A stretch of 41,443 nucleotides of DNA from Clostridiales bacterium (lineage in GTDB: Bacteria; Bacillota; Clostridia; Oscillospirales; Oscillospiraceae): the NCBI GenBank assembly GCA_022786995.1, contig JALFUW010000001.1, positions 1 to 41,443 on the forward strand, read 5' to 3'. Every line of letters starts with the position of its first letter. The stretch's first letter is position 1. Below, one piece after another: positions 21,595 to 29,688 of this stretch. The notes under the pieces were generated by a model. That model ran no database searches and was not told where the DNA came from. It saw only the letters and a list, made by a program, of their open reading frames with translations. Made by a program: the position numbers and the translations under genes.

Positions 21595-23079
21595 ATGCCG
21601 AGACTGGTGACAAAGTTTAAGTACCTGAAGCCGGGGAGTAGCGGCAAATCTGTGGGCGGTTATGCCCGGTATATCGCCACCCGGGAGGGGGTGGAGAAGC
21701 TGGATAACAGCCACCGCTATGCCCCCACAACGAAGAAACAGCAGGCTCTCATAGAGAAAATCCTGCGGGATTTCCCGCTAACAATGGGGAGCCAGGAATA
21801 TGAGGATTTCCAGAGGGAGCAAACGGTGGGTAGTGCGTCTGAGTTCATTTCCATGGCGATTGAGGAGAACCTGGACGCTGTGGCGAACACGAAAACCTAT
21901 GCTGACTACATTGCTACCCGCCCACGAGCGGAGCGGTTTGGCAGCCACGGGCTGTTTACGGACGAGGGTGTGGAGGTGCAGCTGAGTAAAGTTTCTCAGG
22001 AACTAAACGCCTATACTGGCAACGTGTACACGGCGATTCTCTCCCTAAAGCGGGAGGATGCCGCCCGATTGGGCTTCGACAACGGCAGCCGTTGGCGGGA
22101 TTTCCTCCGGGGGCAGACCCAAACACTTTCCGCAAATCTCAAGATTCCCATGGATCACCTGCGGTGGTACGCCGCCTTTCACAACGAGGGCCACCATCCC
22201 CATATCCACCTGATCGCCTACTCCACAATGCCGGGGGAGGGACATCTGAGCAAGCAGGGTATGGAGAACATGCGCTCCACATTTGCCAGGGAAATCTTTT
22301 CCCAGGAGCTGCTGTTTACCTACCAGCAGCAGACCGAATACCGGGATCAGCTGCGGGAGCAGGGCAGGGAAAGTATCTCGGATATCGTGGCGCAGATCAA
22401 CGCAGGAGAATATCAGAATCCCCGGATTGAAGAACTGCTGATCCGGCTTGCTGATCGGCTTTCCCGCACCACCGGGAAGAAGGTGTACGGCTATCTTAAG
22501 TCGGATGTGAAGGCTATTGTTGACCAGATCGTAGCGGAGCTTGCAGGAGATGAAAATATCCGAAAGCTGTATGATCTGTGGTACGAGCAGCGGGAAGATG
22601 TACTGCGCACTTACACCGATACCTTCCCGGAGCGAATTCCCTTGGAGCAAAATAGGGAATTCAAATCCATTCGCAATGCGGTGATACAGGAAGCACTGAA
22701 AATAACGCCGCAGGTTTGGCAACAAACAAATGCCGGACAGCGGCTGAGGACTGAGGAAGAACTATTGTCCCATGAAATCGAATTCTGTCCTCCATATCCG
22801 CGTCGGCAGTACGAAAATGGAGACGATGATGGAGCAGATTCCAACATTCCAGAGGAACAGGATTCTTCCGCTCCTGAGTATCTATCCGAGAGTGTTAGTA
22901 ACCCTGCCCCAGTGAATATCCCCAGTACAGCCCGCTCTGTCAGCACCCTTATGGCCCAACTGCTGCGGCTGTTTCAGGAACAGGATCAGCAGCGGGAGCA
23001 GAACCAACGGCAGCAGATTGACCGCAAGCAGCGCCGTGAAATCAACGAGAAAAAGCAGGCTATGGGCATCCGGGATTGA
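21595..23079 (+). CDS. MobP-type relaxase
   Basis: Predicted 494-aa DNA strand transferase that nicks oriT and leads the strand into the recipient. The metal-binding histidine cluster HNEGHHPHIH (His196, 200, 201, 203, 205) is the relaxase motif III. The N-terminus (KFKYLKPGSSGKSVGGYARY) carries a conserved region with tyrosines that could serve as nucleophile. The layout fits the MobP3 group of Firmicutes elements. Residues ~400-450 are acidic and disordered; the end is a Gln/Arg-rich helix (QQREQNQRQQIDRKQRREIN). ATG 21595 is four bases after the accessory gene's stop. Confidence 0.88.
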   Translation: MPRLVTKFKYLKPGSSGKSVGGYARYIATREGVEKLDNSHRYAPTTKKQQALIEKILRDFPLTMGSQEYEDFQREQTVGSASEFISMAIEENLDAVANTKTYADYIATRPRAERFGSHGLFTDEGVEVQLSKVSQELNAYTGNVYTAILSLKREDAARLGFDNGSRWRDFLRGQTQTLSANLKIPMDHLRWYAAFHNEGHHPHIHLIAYSTMPGEGHLSKQGMENMRSTFAREIFSQELLFTYQQQTEYRDQLREQGRESISDIVAQINAGEYQNPRIEELLIRLADRLSRTTGKKVYGYLKSDVKAIVDQIVAELAGDENIRKLYDLWYEQREDVLRTYTDTFPERIPLEQNREFKSIRNAVIQEALKITPQVWQQTNAGQRLRTEEELLSHEIEFCPPYPRRQYENGDDDGADSNIPEEQDSSAPEYLSESVSNPAPVNIPSTARSVSTLMAQLLRLFQEQDQQREQNQRQQIDRKQRREINEKKQAMGIRD

Positions 23080-23121
23080 TTTTCAAACAGGCTACCGCCA
23101 AGGGGGCAGTCTGACTGTAGG

Positions 23122-23153
23122 ATGACACCAGCTCCCTGTCATCATGACACCAG
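23122..23153. repeat. Direct repeat and palindrome upstream of the Toprim gene
   Basis: ATGACACCAG occurs at 23122-23131 and 23144-23153 (22-bp period, two helical turns). The palindrome TGTCATCATGACA spans 23137-23149. This fits a dimeric regulator site or a secondary nick/priming site between the relaxase and the Toprim gene. Confidence 0.45.
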
Positions 23154-23262
23154 TTGGAACTCTTCACCTGAAGAATCTACAGCAGAAAGGAAAAGTGAGA
23201 TATCCTGTTTCAAAAAACTGAAAAGTATTTATCCCTAACTTGATGAAACGATTGGAGGCAAA

Positions 23263-24153
23263 ATGGGAAGTTTTATACCGTTTACGGAAGAACAACGGGA
23301 GCAGGCCAGACGGACAGATCTGGCGGCGTTCCTGCGGCAATGCGGAGAGGAGGTGAAGAAGTCCGGCACGGAAAACATGTGGCTGGATCATGGGCAGAAG
23401 GTGACCATCCGGGGCAACCTGTGGTTCCACCAGTACGAGCAGGTCGGTGGTGATGCCATCGACTTTGCCTGCCGTTTCTATGGCATGGACTACCCAGGAG
23501 CGGTGCAGCTCATGCTCTCCATGGGTGTCGGTACCATCCGAGAGTCGGTGGAACCTTTCACTCAGAAACCGCTGGAAATCCCGCCGAAGCACGAAAATAT
23601 GCGGCGGGTCTATGGCTACCTGATTCGGCGCAGGGGCATCGACAAGGATGTGCTGGACGCCTTCGCCTACCGGGGACTGGTGTATGAATCTGCGGACTAT
23701 CACAACGCGGTATTCGTGGGGACAGACCGGGAGGGAAAGCCCCGGCATATCCACAAGCGAAGCACCGCAGCCCAGGGCGGCTTCAAGGGGAACGCACCGG
23801 GCAGCGAGCCGGAGTACAGTTTCCACTGGATTGGGGGCGGGGACACCCTATTCTTGTTTGAAGCCCCCATTGACATGATGTCCTTTATCACCCTGAACAA
23901 ACAGCACTGGAAATCCAGCAGCTACGCCGCCGCCTGCGGTGTGACGGATAAGGTACTGTGGCAGACACTGATAGACCGCCCTTACATCACAAAAGTGTGC
24001 ATTTGTCTCGACAATGACGAACCGGGGCAGAAGGCAGCGCAACGGATTTCCAAGACGCTCGGTGATAAGAATATCTGCAATAAAATCCTCGTTCCCACCC
24101 GAAAGGACTGGAACGAGGATTTATTATTTCTGCGAAAGGAGGAAGCGAAATGA
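23263..24153 (+). CDS. DUF3991 / Toprim domain protein (primase-like)
   Basis: Predicted 296 aa. The N-terminal ~110 residues contain a primase-type zinc-binding-like fold with degenerate cysteines (FLRQCGEEVKKSGTENMWLD, then GDAIDFACRFYGM). DUF3991 follows (~110-170, IRRRGIDKDVLDAFAYRGLV). The Toprim domain has the acidic sites LFLFEAPIDMMSF (Glu) and VCICLDNDEPGQKAA (DxD). Such proteins are thought to help copy or process transferred DNA. ATG 23263 has TTGGAGG upstream. The stop overlaps the coupling protein start (ATGA). Confidence 0.83.
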   Translation: MGSFIPFTEEQREQARRTDLAAFLRQCGEEVKKSGTENMWLDHGQKVTIRGNLWFHQYEQVGGDAIDFACRFYGMDYPGAVQLMLSMGVGTIRESVEPFTQKPLEIPPKHENMRRVYGYLIRRRGIDKDVLDAFAYRGLVYESADYHNAVFVGTDREGKPRHIHKRSTAAQGGFKGNAPGSEPEYSFHWIGGGDTLFLFEAPIDMMSFITLNKQHWKSSSYAAACGVTDKVLWQTLIDRPYITKVCICLDNDEPGQKAAQRISKTLGDKNICNKILVPTRKDWNEDLLFLRKEEAK

Positions 24154-25937
24154 ATGGAATTCCCATGCTGATTCTCTCGGTGGGCAGCATCATCGCGGTG
24201 CTGTTCTTCGTGACCTACGCCTCCCAGAAGCACGATCTCAACGGCATCAAGGACAAAACCGTGGGCAATGGTCAGCACGGCACTGCCCGGTGGGCAACAA
24301 AACAGGAAATCCGCCGAACCTATCACCATGTGCCATTCACCCCGGAAGCGTGGAGAACAGCAGCCAGAGACGGGAAACAGCCCACCGCCAACGGAAAACC
24401 TCTTCCCCAGGGCATTGTGCTGGGCTGTCAGGGTGGCAGGAAAACCACAGCTATGGTAGATTCAGACGATGTCCATGTGCTGATGATTGGTGCCTCCGGC
24501 GTGGGCAAGACCGCCTACTTTCTATACCCGAATCTGGAATATGCCTGCGCCAGCGGCATGAGTTTTCTGGCGTTGGATACCAAAGGCGACCTTGCACGGA
24601 ACTACGGCGCTATCGCCCGAGACATCTACGGCTACCGGATTTCTGTAGTGGATTTGCGAGAGCCTACCCGGTCAGACGGCAACAATCTGCTGACCCTGAT
24701 CAACCGCTACATGGACGATCACCGGGAGAATCCCCGGGAGATATCTGCCAAGGCAAAAGCGGAAAAGTACGCCAAAATTCTGGCAAAGACCATCATCAGC
24801 CCCGAGGGAGAGGGCAGCGACCACGGACAAAACGCCTATTTCTACGATGCGGCTGAGGGACTGTTAGCATCCGTTGTTCTGCTGCTGTCGGAGTTTCTTC
24901 CCCCGGAGGAAACGGATGGCTATGAAACCCGGCACATCGCTTCCGTGTTCAAACTGGTGCAGGAACTCCTGATGCAGGGACAGCGAGGCGGAAATCAGTT
25001 TCAGGAGCTGATGCAGCTTCTACCATCGGATCACAAGGCAAAATGGCTGGCTGGTTCCGCTTTGACAGCCTCCGACCAGGCGATGAATTCCATCATGTCC
25101 ACGGTGCTGTCCAAGCTGAATGCCTTTCTGGATACGGAGCTGGAACAGGTACTGTGTTTCGATGGCGGCATCGATGCGGAGCTGTTCGTCCGTGAGAAAT
25201 GCGCCATCTTTCTAATCCTCCCGGAGGAGGATGCTACCAAAAATTTTGTTGCCAGTCTGATGATCCAGAACCTGGCCCGGGAGCTGTTTTCCGTGGCAAA
25301 CGAGCATGGCGGGAAGCTCCCAAACCGTGCAGTGTTTTTCTGTGATGAGCTGGGAACTATGCCGCCCTTCGATATTTTGCCGCTGTTTTCCGCAGGCCGA
25401 TCCCGGCGCTTGACGCTGGTACCCATCATTCAGAGCCTTGCCCAGTTAGAAAAGAATTACGGAAAAGAGGGGGCTGAAATTCTGGCTGACAACTGCCAGG
25501 ACACCATCTTCGGCGGCTTCGCTCCCAACAGCCAGACCGCGGCAGCCCTCTCCGAAAACCTCGGCAGCCGCACAGTCCTGTCCGGCTCCGTGACCCAGGG
25601 AAAGGACAATAACTCTCAATCCCTGCAAATGATGGAGCGACCGCTGATGTCTGCCGACGAGCTGAAATCCATGCCCAAGGGTAGTTTTGTGGTGATGAAA
25701 ACCGGCACCCATCCCATGAAAACCAAACTGAAGCTGTTCTTTGAGTGGGGCATCCGCTTTGAAAAGCCCCTGCAGCTGGAGGATCGCGGCAGCCGCCCGG
25801 TGCATTACGCGGGGAAAGCAGAGTTGGAAAAAGCGATTCTATCTGAGTATCCGCTGGCCTATTCTGAGGAAACCCTGCCTGCAAAACCAAACCTGAAAAC
25901 CGCTCCCATGTCTGAAAAGACGGCACTCAAAACATAA
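24150..25937 (+). CDS. VirD4/TraG-type coupling protein
   Basis: Predicted 595-aa membrane ATPase that brings the relaxase-DNA complex to the secretion channel. A membrane helix at ~4-22 (MLILSVGSIIAVLFFVTYAS) is followed by GTARWATKQEI, a standard VirD4 N-terminal motif. Walker A is GASGVGKT (114-121) and Walker B is FFCDELG (Asp399, Glu400). DTKGDLARNYG and the ADNCQDTIFGGF region are also typical. Only one membrane helix is evident, whereas many coupling proteins have two. Start overlaps the Toprim gene. Confidence 0.9.
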   Translation: MNGIPMLILSVGSIIAVLFFVTYASQKHDLNGIKDKTVGNGQHGTARWATKQEIRRTYHHVPFTPEAWRTAARDGKQPTANGKPLPQGIVLGCQGGRKTTAMVDSDDVHVLMIGASGVGKTAYFLYPNLEYACASGMSFLALDTKGDLARNYGAIARDIYGYRISVVDLREPTRSDGNNLLTLINRYMDDHRENPREISAKAKAEKYAKILAKTIISPEGEGSDHGQNAYFYDAAEGLLASVVLLLSEFLPPEETDGYETRHIASVFKLVQELLMQGQRGGNQFQELMQLLPSDHKAKWLAGSALTASDQAMNSIMSTVLSKLNAFLDTELEQVLCFDGGIDAELFVREKCAIFLILPEEDATKNFVASLMIQNLARELFSVANEHGGKLPNRAVFFCDELGTMPPFDILPLFSAGRSRRLTLVPIIQSLAQLEKNYGKEGAEILADNCQDTIFGGFAPNSQTAAALSENLGSRTVLSGSVTQGKDNNSQSLQMMERPLMSADELKSMPKGSFVVMKTGTHPMKTKLKLFFEWGIRFEKPLQLEDRGSRPVHYAGKAELEKAILSEYPLAYSEETLPAKPNLKTAPMSEKTALKT

Positions 25938-25944
25938 CGAAAAA

Positions 25945-25970
25945 CAGGTGGGGCAGTGAAGCCCCACCTG
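25945..25970 (+). promoter_or_regulatory. Perfect 10-bp hairpin after the coupling protein gene
   Basis: CAGGTGGGGC (25945-25954), loop AGTGAA, GCCCCACCTG (25961-25970). No T tract follows; instead the AGGAGG site of the next gene begins four bases later. It may limit translation or read-through of the HTH gene rather than terminate. Confidence 0.5.
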
Positions 25971-25985
25971 AACAGGAGGAACAAT

Positions 25986-26237
25986 ATGCGTAATTTCACA
26001 GAATTATACCGAATGGATCTACCTCATAGGGCGATCTCCGTGTACATCTACCTCTCCGACCGCGCCAACAAAGAAGGCATCTGCTGGCCGTCCATTCCCA
26101 CCATTTCCAAAGATCTGAAGCTTTCTGAATCCACAATCCGCCGGGCACTGCATGATCTACGCAAAGCTGGACTTATACGGATGGAACAGCGATATCGGGA
26201 AAATGGTGGGAACAGTAGTTTAACATTTTATCTGTAA
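25986..26237 (+). CDS. Small helix-turn-helix protein
   Basis: Predicted 83-aa winged-helix protein. Residues ~15-75 (HRAISVYIYLSDRANKEGIC, then WPSIPTISKDLKLSESTIRR, LRKAGLIRMEQRYRENGG) match the helix-turn-helix of replication-initiator/DnaD-like and GntR-like wings. It has an ideal site (AACAGGAGG) before ATG 25986. As the last gene of the conjugative block it may regulate transfer or belong to a replication/maintenance function. It is shorter than full initiators, so it could be a truncated one. Confidence 0.75.
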   Translation: MRNFTELYRMDLPHRAISVYIYLSDRANKEGICWPSIPTISKDLKLSESTIRRALHDLRKAGLIRMEQRYRENGGNSSLTFYL

Positions 26238-26269
26238 CACGAATGCCCACATATTCTATGAATCCTCGG

Positions 26270-26330
26270 GGCGATGAAGTGGTTGATGCAAATATCGCCT
26301 AATTTGTTTTCTTAAAAATTTTTTTCTTTT
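26270..26330 (+). terminator. Probable terminator at the right edge of the conjugative block
   Basis: GGCGAT (26270-26275) can pair with ATCGCC (26294-26299) across an 18-base loop. T-rich DNA follows (AATTTGTTTTCTT, then a run of T at 26321-26327). The stem is short, so this is a weak call. The rest of 26238-26413 holds a promoter-like stretch described under the sigma gene. Confidence 0.4.
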
Positions 26331-26413
26331 CCGTGCAATATAAGCCGACCTTTTTACGCCTATACAAGTGAAACACTTTGTTATAAAATAGACAGACAAC
26401 TGGAGGTGATTCC

Positions 26414-26855
26414 TTGGAGGATCAGGGTATCATTGCCTTGTTCTTCGAAAGGTCAGAACAGGCCATTGAAGAAACAGACAAAAAGTATGGCGGGTACTGC
26501 TACAGCATTGCCTACAACATTCTTTCCAACCGGGAGGATTCGGAGGAAAGCGTCAGCGATACATATCTGGCGGCGTGGAATGCCATTCCACCCCGGCGTC
26601 CCAATTTTCTGAACGCTTTTCTTGCCAAAATGACCCGGCATATCTCCATTGACCGCTGGCGCAAACTCAGCGCCCAAAAGCGGGGCGGCGGGGAGATCAT
26701 TCTCGCGCTGGAGGAACTGGAAGAATGTGTTGACACGCACGATGTAGAAACTGAACTGGCGAAAAAGGAATTGACACGGGTTCTCAATGCGTTTCTTTCT
26801 TCTCTGCCGGAGACGGAACGGAATGTATTCCTGTGCTTATACTGCTATGCAAAGA
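26414..26855 (+). pseudogene. ECF sigma factor, truncated (region 4 lost)
   Basis: Starts at TTG 26414 after TGGAGGTGA. The product begins MEDQGIIALFFERSEQAIEE and has intact sigma region 2 (YCYSIAYNILSNREDSEESV, then SDTYLAAWNAIPPRRPNF, TRHISIDRWRK). Similarity holds to SSLPETERNVFLCLYCY, where the paralogues at 36081 and 38374 continue RRYWHVDTIAEIAARYGM. Here region 4, needed for -35 recognition, is replaced by unrelated sequence, and the frame runs on antisense to the poly-Asp gene. It is probably dead. A promoter-like TTATAAAAT (26380-26388) lies upstream. The 3' end given is approximate. Confidence 0.75.
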
Positions 26856-26883
26856 TACACTATGACCTCGCTGATAGAAGAAA

Positions 26884-26906
26884 TGGGCACCCTCAAGAGG
26901 TGCCCA
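26884..26906 (-). terminator. Terminator of the poly-Asp gene
   Basis: Read on the minus strand: TGGGCACC, 7-base loop, GGTGCCCA, then TTTCTTCT. Perfect 8-bp stem, just after the stop of the minus-strand gene at 26914. Confidence 0.65.
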
Positions 26907-26913
26907 AATTGAT

Positions 26914-27111
<198 letters not shown>

Positions 27112-27505
27112 GATAGTTCTCCTTTCAAAACATCGTAAGTTTTCAAACGGTTATGCCTTCTTATACCGTTCATTATAACTACGGGAAAAGGAAAAATCAA
27201 CAGCAATAAAAGAAATGTGCGTATACTAAAAGTCAATGTTTGGCGCTATGCGGATGCGAAGCAGTGGGAAACTAAAGATTCCTTGGAAGAAGTGCAGATT
27301 TCTTCTTTCCGGGTGACTCCCTTTGGGGCTAATATTTCCTATATTCCAAAGCCGGATACAGTCGGCATTACCCTGAAACTGTGGCAGGACACGGATGATG
27401 AAATATATGCCGTTATGAAGGATGGAAGCCGTATAAAACTGGATTTGACAGGGGCAGACGCAACGATTCTTCAAGCGCAAGCGCCGATTGTCCTAAGCCA
27501 GTTAG

Positions 27506-28638
27506 GGCAATACCGCACAGAAAAAAGTGACAGATACGGCCAAGTGTGATATAATAAACTCATGGATAAACAGATGACGATTTCCGCATTCAGCGACGAA
27601 CTGGCACAGGTGCGGACGAAGAAAAAAGCATTTCTCGACCAGATTGAACGGATCGTCCCGTGGAAGGAATGGCTTGCCATGATTCAGCCGTGCTATTACA
27701 AAGGAGAGCGCGGCAACAAACCCTATCCGCTGGAGATCATGCTCCGACTGTATCTGCTGCAAAACCTCTATGACCTGAGTGACGAGGCCACGGTGGCAGA
27801 AGCCATCGACAGCCGCGCATTTTCGGAGTTCTGCGGCGTCGATTCCAGCAACCAGGTTCCGGACGGGGATACCCTTGGCCGGTTCCGGAACTTGCTGATC
27901 AAGAACGGACTGCAGGAGAAGCTGTTCGCTCAGGTGGTAGCAGCGCTCATGGAACGTGGCCTCATTCTGAAAAAGGGCACCATTGTAGATTCCACCATCA
28001 TTTCCGCCCCCTCTTCTACCAAGAATAAGGAAAAGAAACGGGATCCGGATGCCCACCAAGTCAAGAAGGGCAACACCTGGCACTTTGGGTACAAAGCGCA
28101 TATCGGCGTGGACAAGGACAGCGGACTGGTTCACACAGTGGAAACTACACCGGCAAATGTCCACGATGTTGCGGAAGTGCCGAAATTGTTGACGGGAGAG
28201 GAAGAAACAGTCTATGGAGACAGCGGTTATCTCGGCGCAGGTAAGCGCGAAGATGCCGTAGTCCGAAATAAAGCTGGCCGGAAAATTAAGTACAAGATCA
28301 ATCGTCGTCCATCGCAGATGAAGAAACTGAGCAAAAGCGGGCAGTACGCAGCAAAGAAAGCGGAACGGGCGAAATCCTCAGTGCGAGCAAAAGTAGAGCA
28401 TGTATTCGGTGTCGTTAAGAAGCAGCTGCGCTTCCGAAAAACGCGATACCGAGGGCTTGAAAAGCAACAAGCCAAATTCAATATCATGTTTGCGTTGGCA
28501 AATCTGATTCTGGCTGACAGACCCTGTCTGGCAGCTTGAGTCAGTGCGCCTTTGCGGGCAAAAAATTCAGAGGTTATCCACAGTTTTTATTGGGCACCTA
28601 TTGTATAATGCGGATTGTGGCATTTGTGCGGTGTTGCC
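27506..28638 (+). mobile_element. IS5-family insertion sequence, complete (1133 bp)
   Basis: Terminal inverted repeats GGCAATACCGCACA (27506-27519) and, on the other strand, GGCAACACCGCACA (28625-28638) match at 13 of 14 positions. They are flanked by the 4-bp target duplication TTAG (27502-27505 and 28639-28642), which fits the YTAR preference of IS5-group elements. One transposase gene fills the element. The ends, duplication and intact gene suggest a recent insertion. Confidence 0.9.
27562..28539 (+). CDS. IS5-family DDE transposase
   Basis: Predicted 325-aa cut-and-paste transposase. The N-terminal DNA-binding part (MTISAFSDELAQVRTKKKAF, then RGNKPYPLEIMLRLYLLQNL) is a typical DUF772 domain. 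The catalytic DDE core has Asp143 (GTIVDSTIIS), Asp220 (VYGDSGYLG) and Glu279 (RAKVEHVFGVVK). Length is normal for IS5/IS1031-like enzymes and there is no frameshift. The gene starts at ATG 27562 with a TATAAT box just upstream (27550-27555); no good ribosome site is seen, which is common for transposases. Confidence 0.93.
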   Translation: MDKQMTISAFSDELAQVRTKKKAFLDQIERIVPWKEWLAMIQPCYYKGERGNKPYPLEIMLRLYLLQNLYDLSDEATVAEAIDSRAFSEFCGVDSSNQVPDGDTLGRFRNLLIKNGLQEKLFAQVVAALMERGLILKKGTIVDSTIISAPSSTKNKEKKRDPDAHQVKKGNTWHFGYKAHIGVDKDSGLVHTVETTPANVHDVAEVPKLLTGEEETVYGDSGYLGAGKREDAVVRNKAGRKIKYKINRRPSQMKKLSKSGQYAAKKAERAKSSVRAKVEHVFGVVKKQLRFRKTRYRGLEKQQAKFNIMFALANLILADRPCLAA

Positions 28639-28743
28639 TTAGATTATATTCTGCTTGAGGATGGGACAAAGTTGTTTGCGCCCAGTATCTAACTTCGGCA
28701 GAAAGGTTCAATGATACAAAAGCGATTCCCAGAATTGCGCAGC

Positions 28744-28762
28744 CGCAGACTGAAGGTCTGCG
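28744..28762. repeat. Short perfect hairpin
   Basis: CGCAGAC (28744-28750), loop TGAAG, GTCTGCG (28756-28762). It lies in the non-coding stretch 28693-29016, which otherwise holds a terminator and the promoter of the two-component operon; no credible gene is seen there. Confidence 0.4.
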
Positions 28763-28797
28763 TTCACCGGGGCTTGGGGCAGCGCCTCAACAAGCAG

Positions 28798-28837
28798 AAA
28801 AACCATTCGTTCCACGAAAGCGGAATGGATGGTTTTT
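28798..28837. terminator. Bidirectional terminator-like hairpin
   Basis: AAAAACCAT (28798-28806) pairs with ATGGTTTTT (28829-28837), and the inner TTCC/GGAA extends the stem with wobble pairs. A-run on the left and T-run on the right make it suitable in both directions. It isolates the IS/sigma wreck from the two-component operon. Confidence 0.6.
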
Positions 28838-28945
28838 CGCATTTGTATATACAGATGCATTGCTACTATGAGGCTAGGAAACTTGCTTCCTTGATAACAG
28901 CGCATTCATACTGGCAATGCCTTCTCAAATACCAGCAGACAAAAC

Positions 28946-28989
28946 GGTAATATTTCGGTAAACTTATTTCTGAGCTGGTATGCTATGAT
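28946..28989 (+). promoter_or_regulatory. Direct-repeat response-regulator site and promoter of the two-component operon
   Basis: GGTAA at 28946-28950 and 28957-28961 (11-bp period) is followed after 22 bases by the -10 box TATGAT (28984-28989). The second repeat covers the place of a -35 box, as in PhoB-type activated promoters. The same arrangement is found before the lipoprotein gene at 31145, which suggests autoregulation. Confidence 0.65.
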
Positions 28990-29016
28990 AGAGAAAACAG
29001 AAAGGAAGTCTTGCAT

Positions 29017-29688
29017 ATGTCTGCGAACAGGATTCTGATTGTTGAGGATGACAGCGCAATCGCCGATTCGGTTGCCCTGAACCTCAAATATGTGGGCTAT
29101 GAATACATGGTCTTTGATGACGGGCAGAAGGCCGCAGACTATCTGGATGCGGATCACGCCTTCGATCTGGCCCTTCTGGATATCATGCTTCCAGGTATGG
29201 ACGGCTTTGCGCTGTTTTCCATTATGGAGAAATACAATATCCCGGTGATCTATATGACCGCCAAAACGGACAGTGAATCAGAAGTCCGGGGGCTGCGGGA
29301 TGGGGCGGAGGATTATGTGGTCAAGCCCTTTGATATGGTGACCCTACTGGTGCGGATGGAGAAGGTACTGGAGCGAACCGGCAGGCTCAACCGGGTGTAT
29401 CGCTGTCTGGATCTGGTTCTGGACGCGGAAAACCGGACACTTTCCAAGGCGGGGGAAGAAATTATCCTGCCGCCGTTGGAATTTGATGTACTTACCGTTC
29501 TGATCAAGAACAAAAACCGCACGGTTTCCAGAGAACGGATTCTGAACGAAATTTGGGGAGAGGACTATTTCGGCGACATCCGAACCGTGGATGTGCGGGT
29601 GGCCAATATCCGAAAAAAGCTGGGCTTTACGGACGAAATCCGCACCATATCCAAAACAGGATACCGATTGGAGGATCGAAGAAAATGA
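29017..29688 (+). CDS. OmpR/PhoB-family response regulator
   Basis: Predicted 223 aa. The receiver domain (~1-115) has the acidic pair EDD near the start, phospho-acceptor Asp55 (LALLDIMLPGMDGF), Thr in YMTAKTD and Lys in VVKPFD. The winged-helix domain (~130-222) has LPPLEFDVLTVLIKN, VSRERILNEIWG, RTVDVRVANIRKKLG and a TISKTGYRLE end. ATG 29017 fits AAAGGAAG (29001-29008); the TTG at 29011 is too close. Its stop overlaps the kinase start, and it probably binds the GGTAA direct repeats in the two local promoters. Confidence 0.92.
   Translation: MSANRILIVEDDSAIADSVALNLKYVGYEYMVFDDGQKAADYLDADHAFDLALLDIMLPGMDGFALFSIMEKYNIPVIYMTAKTDSESEVRGLRDGAEDYVVKPFDMVTLLVRMEKVLERTGRLNRVYRCLDLVLDAENRTLSKAGEEIILPPLEFDVLTVLIKNKNRTVSRERILNEIWGEDYFGDIRTVDVRVANIRKKLGFTDEIRTISKTGYRLEDRRK

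Larger units (their letters stand above)
27217..28692 (+). pseudogene. Anti-sigma-like membrane protein, C-terminal fragment split by an IS element
   Basis: The frame from about 27217 (VNVWRYADAKQWETKDSLEE) to 27504 encodes the extracellular C-terminal domain of a DUF4179/DUF5643-type ECF-associated protein. It stops being homologous at the IS left end. Joining 27504/27505 to 28643 (removing the IS and one TTAG copy) continues in frame as QLDYILLEDGTKLFAPSI and a stop at 28690-28692. That is close to VDYVLLPDGTKLPATNTH at the end of the intact protein at 38925. The N-terminal cytoplasmic and membrane parts are absent. It is a non-functional remnant of the partner of the truncated sigma at 26414. 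Confidence 0.8.

Noticed and set aside
28711..28950. 79-aa ORF after the IS element
   Set aside because: Crosses a terminator hairpin and the regulator promoter box, with no domain features.
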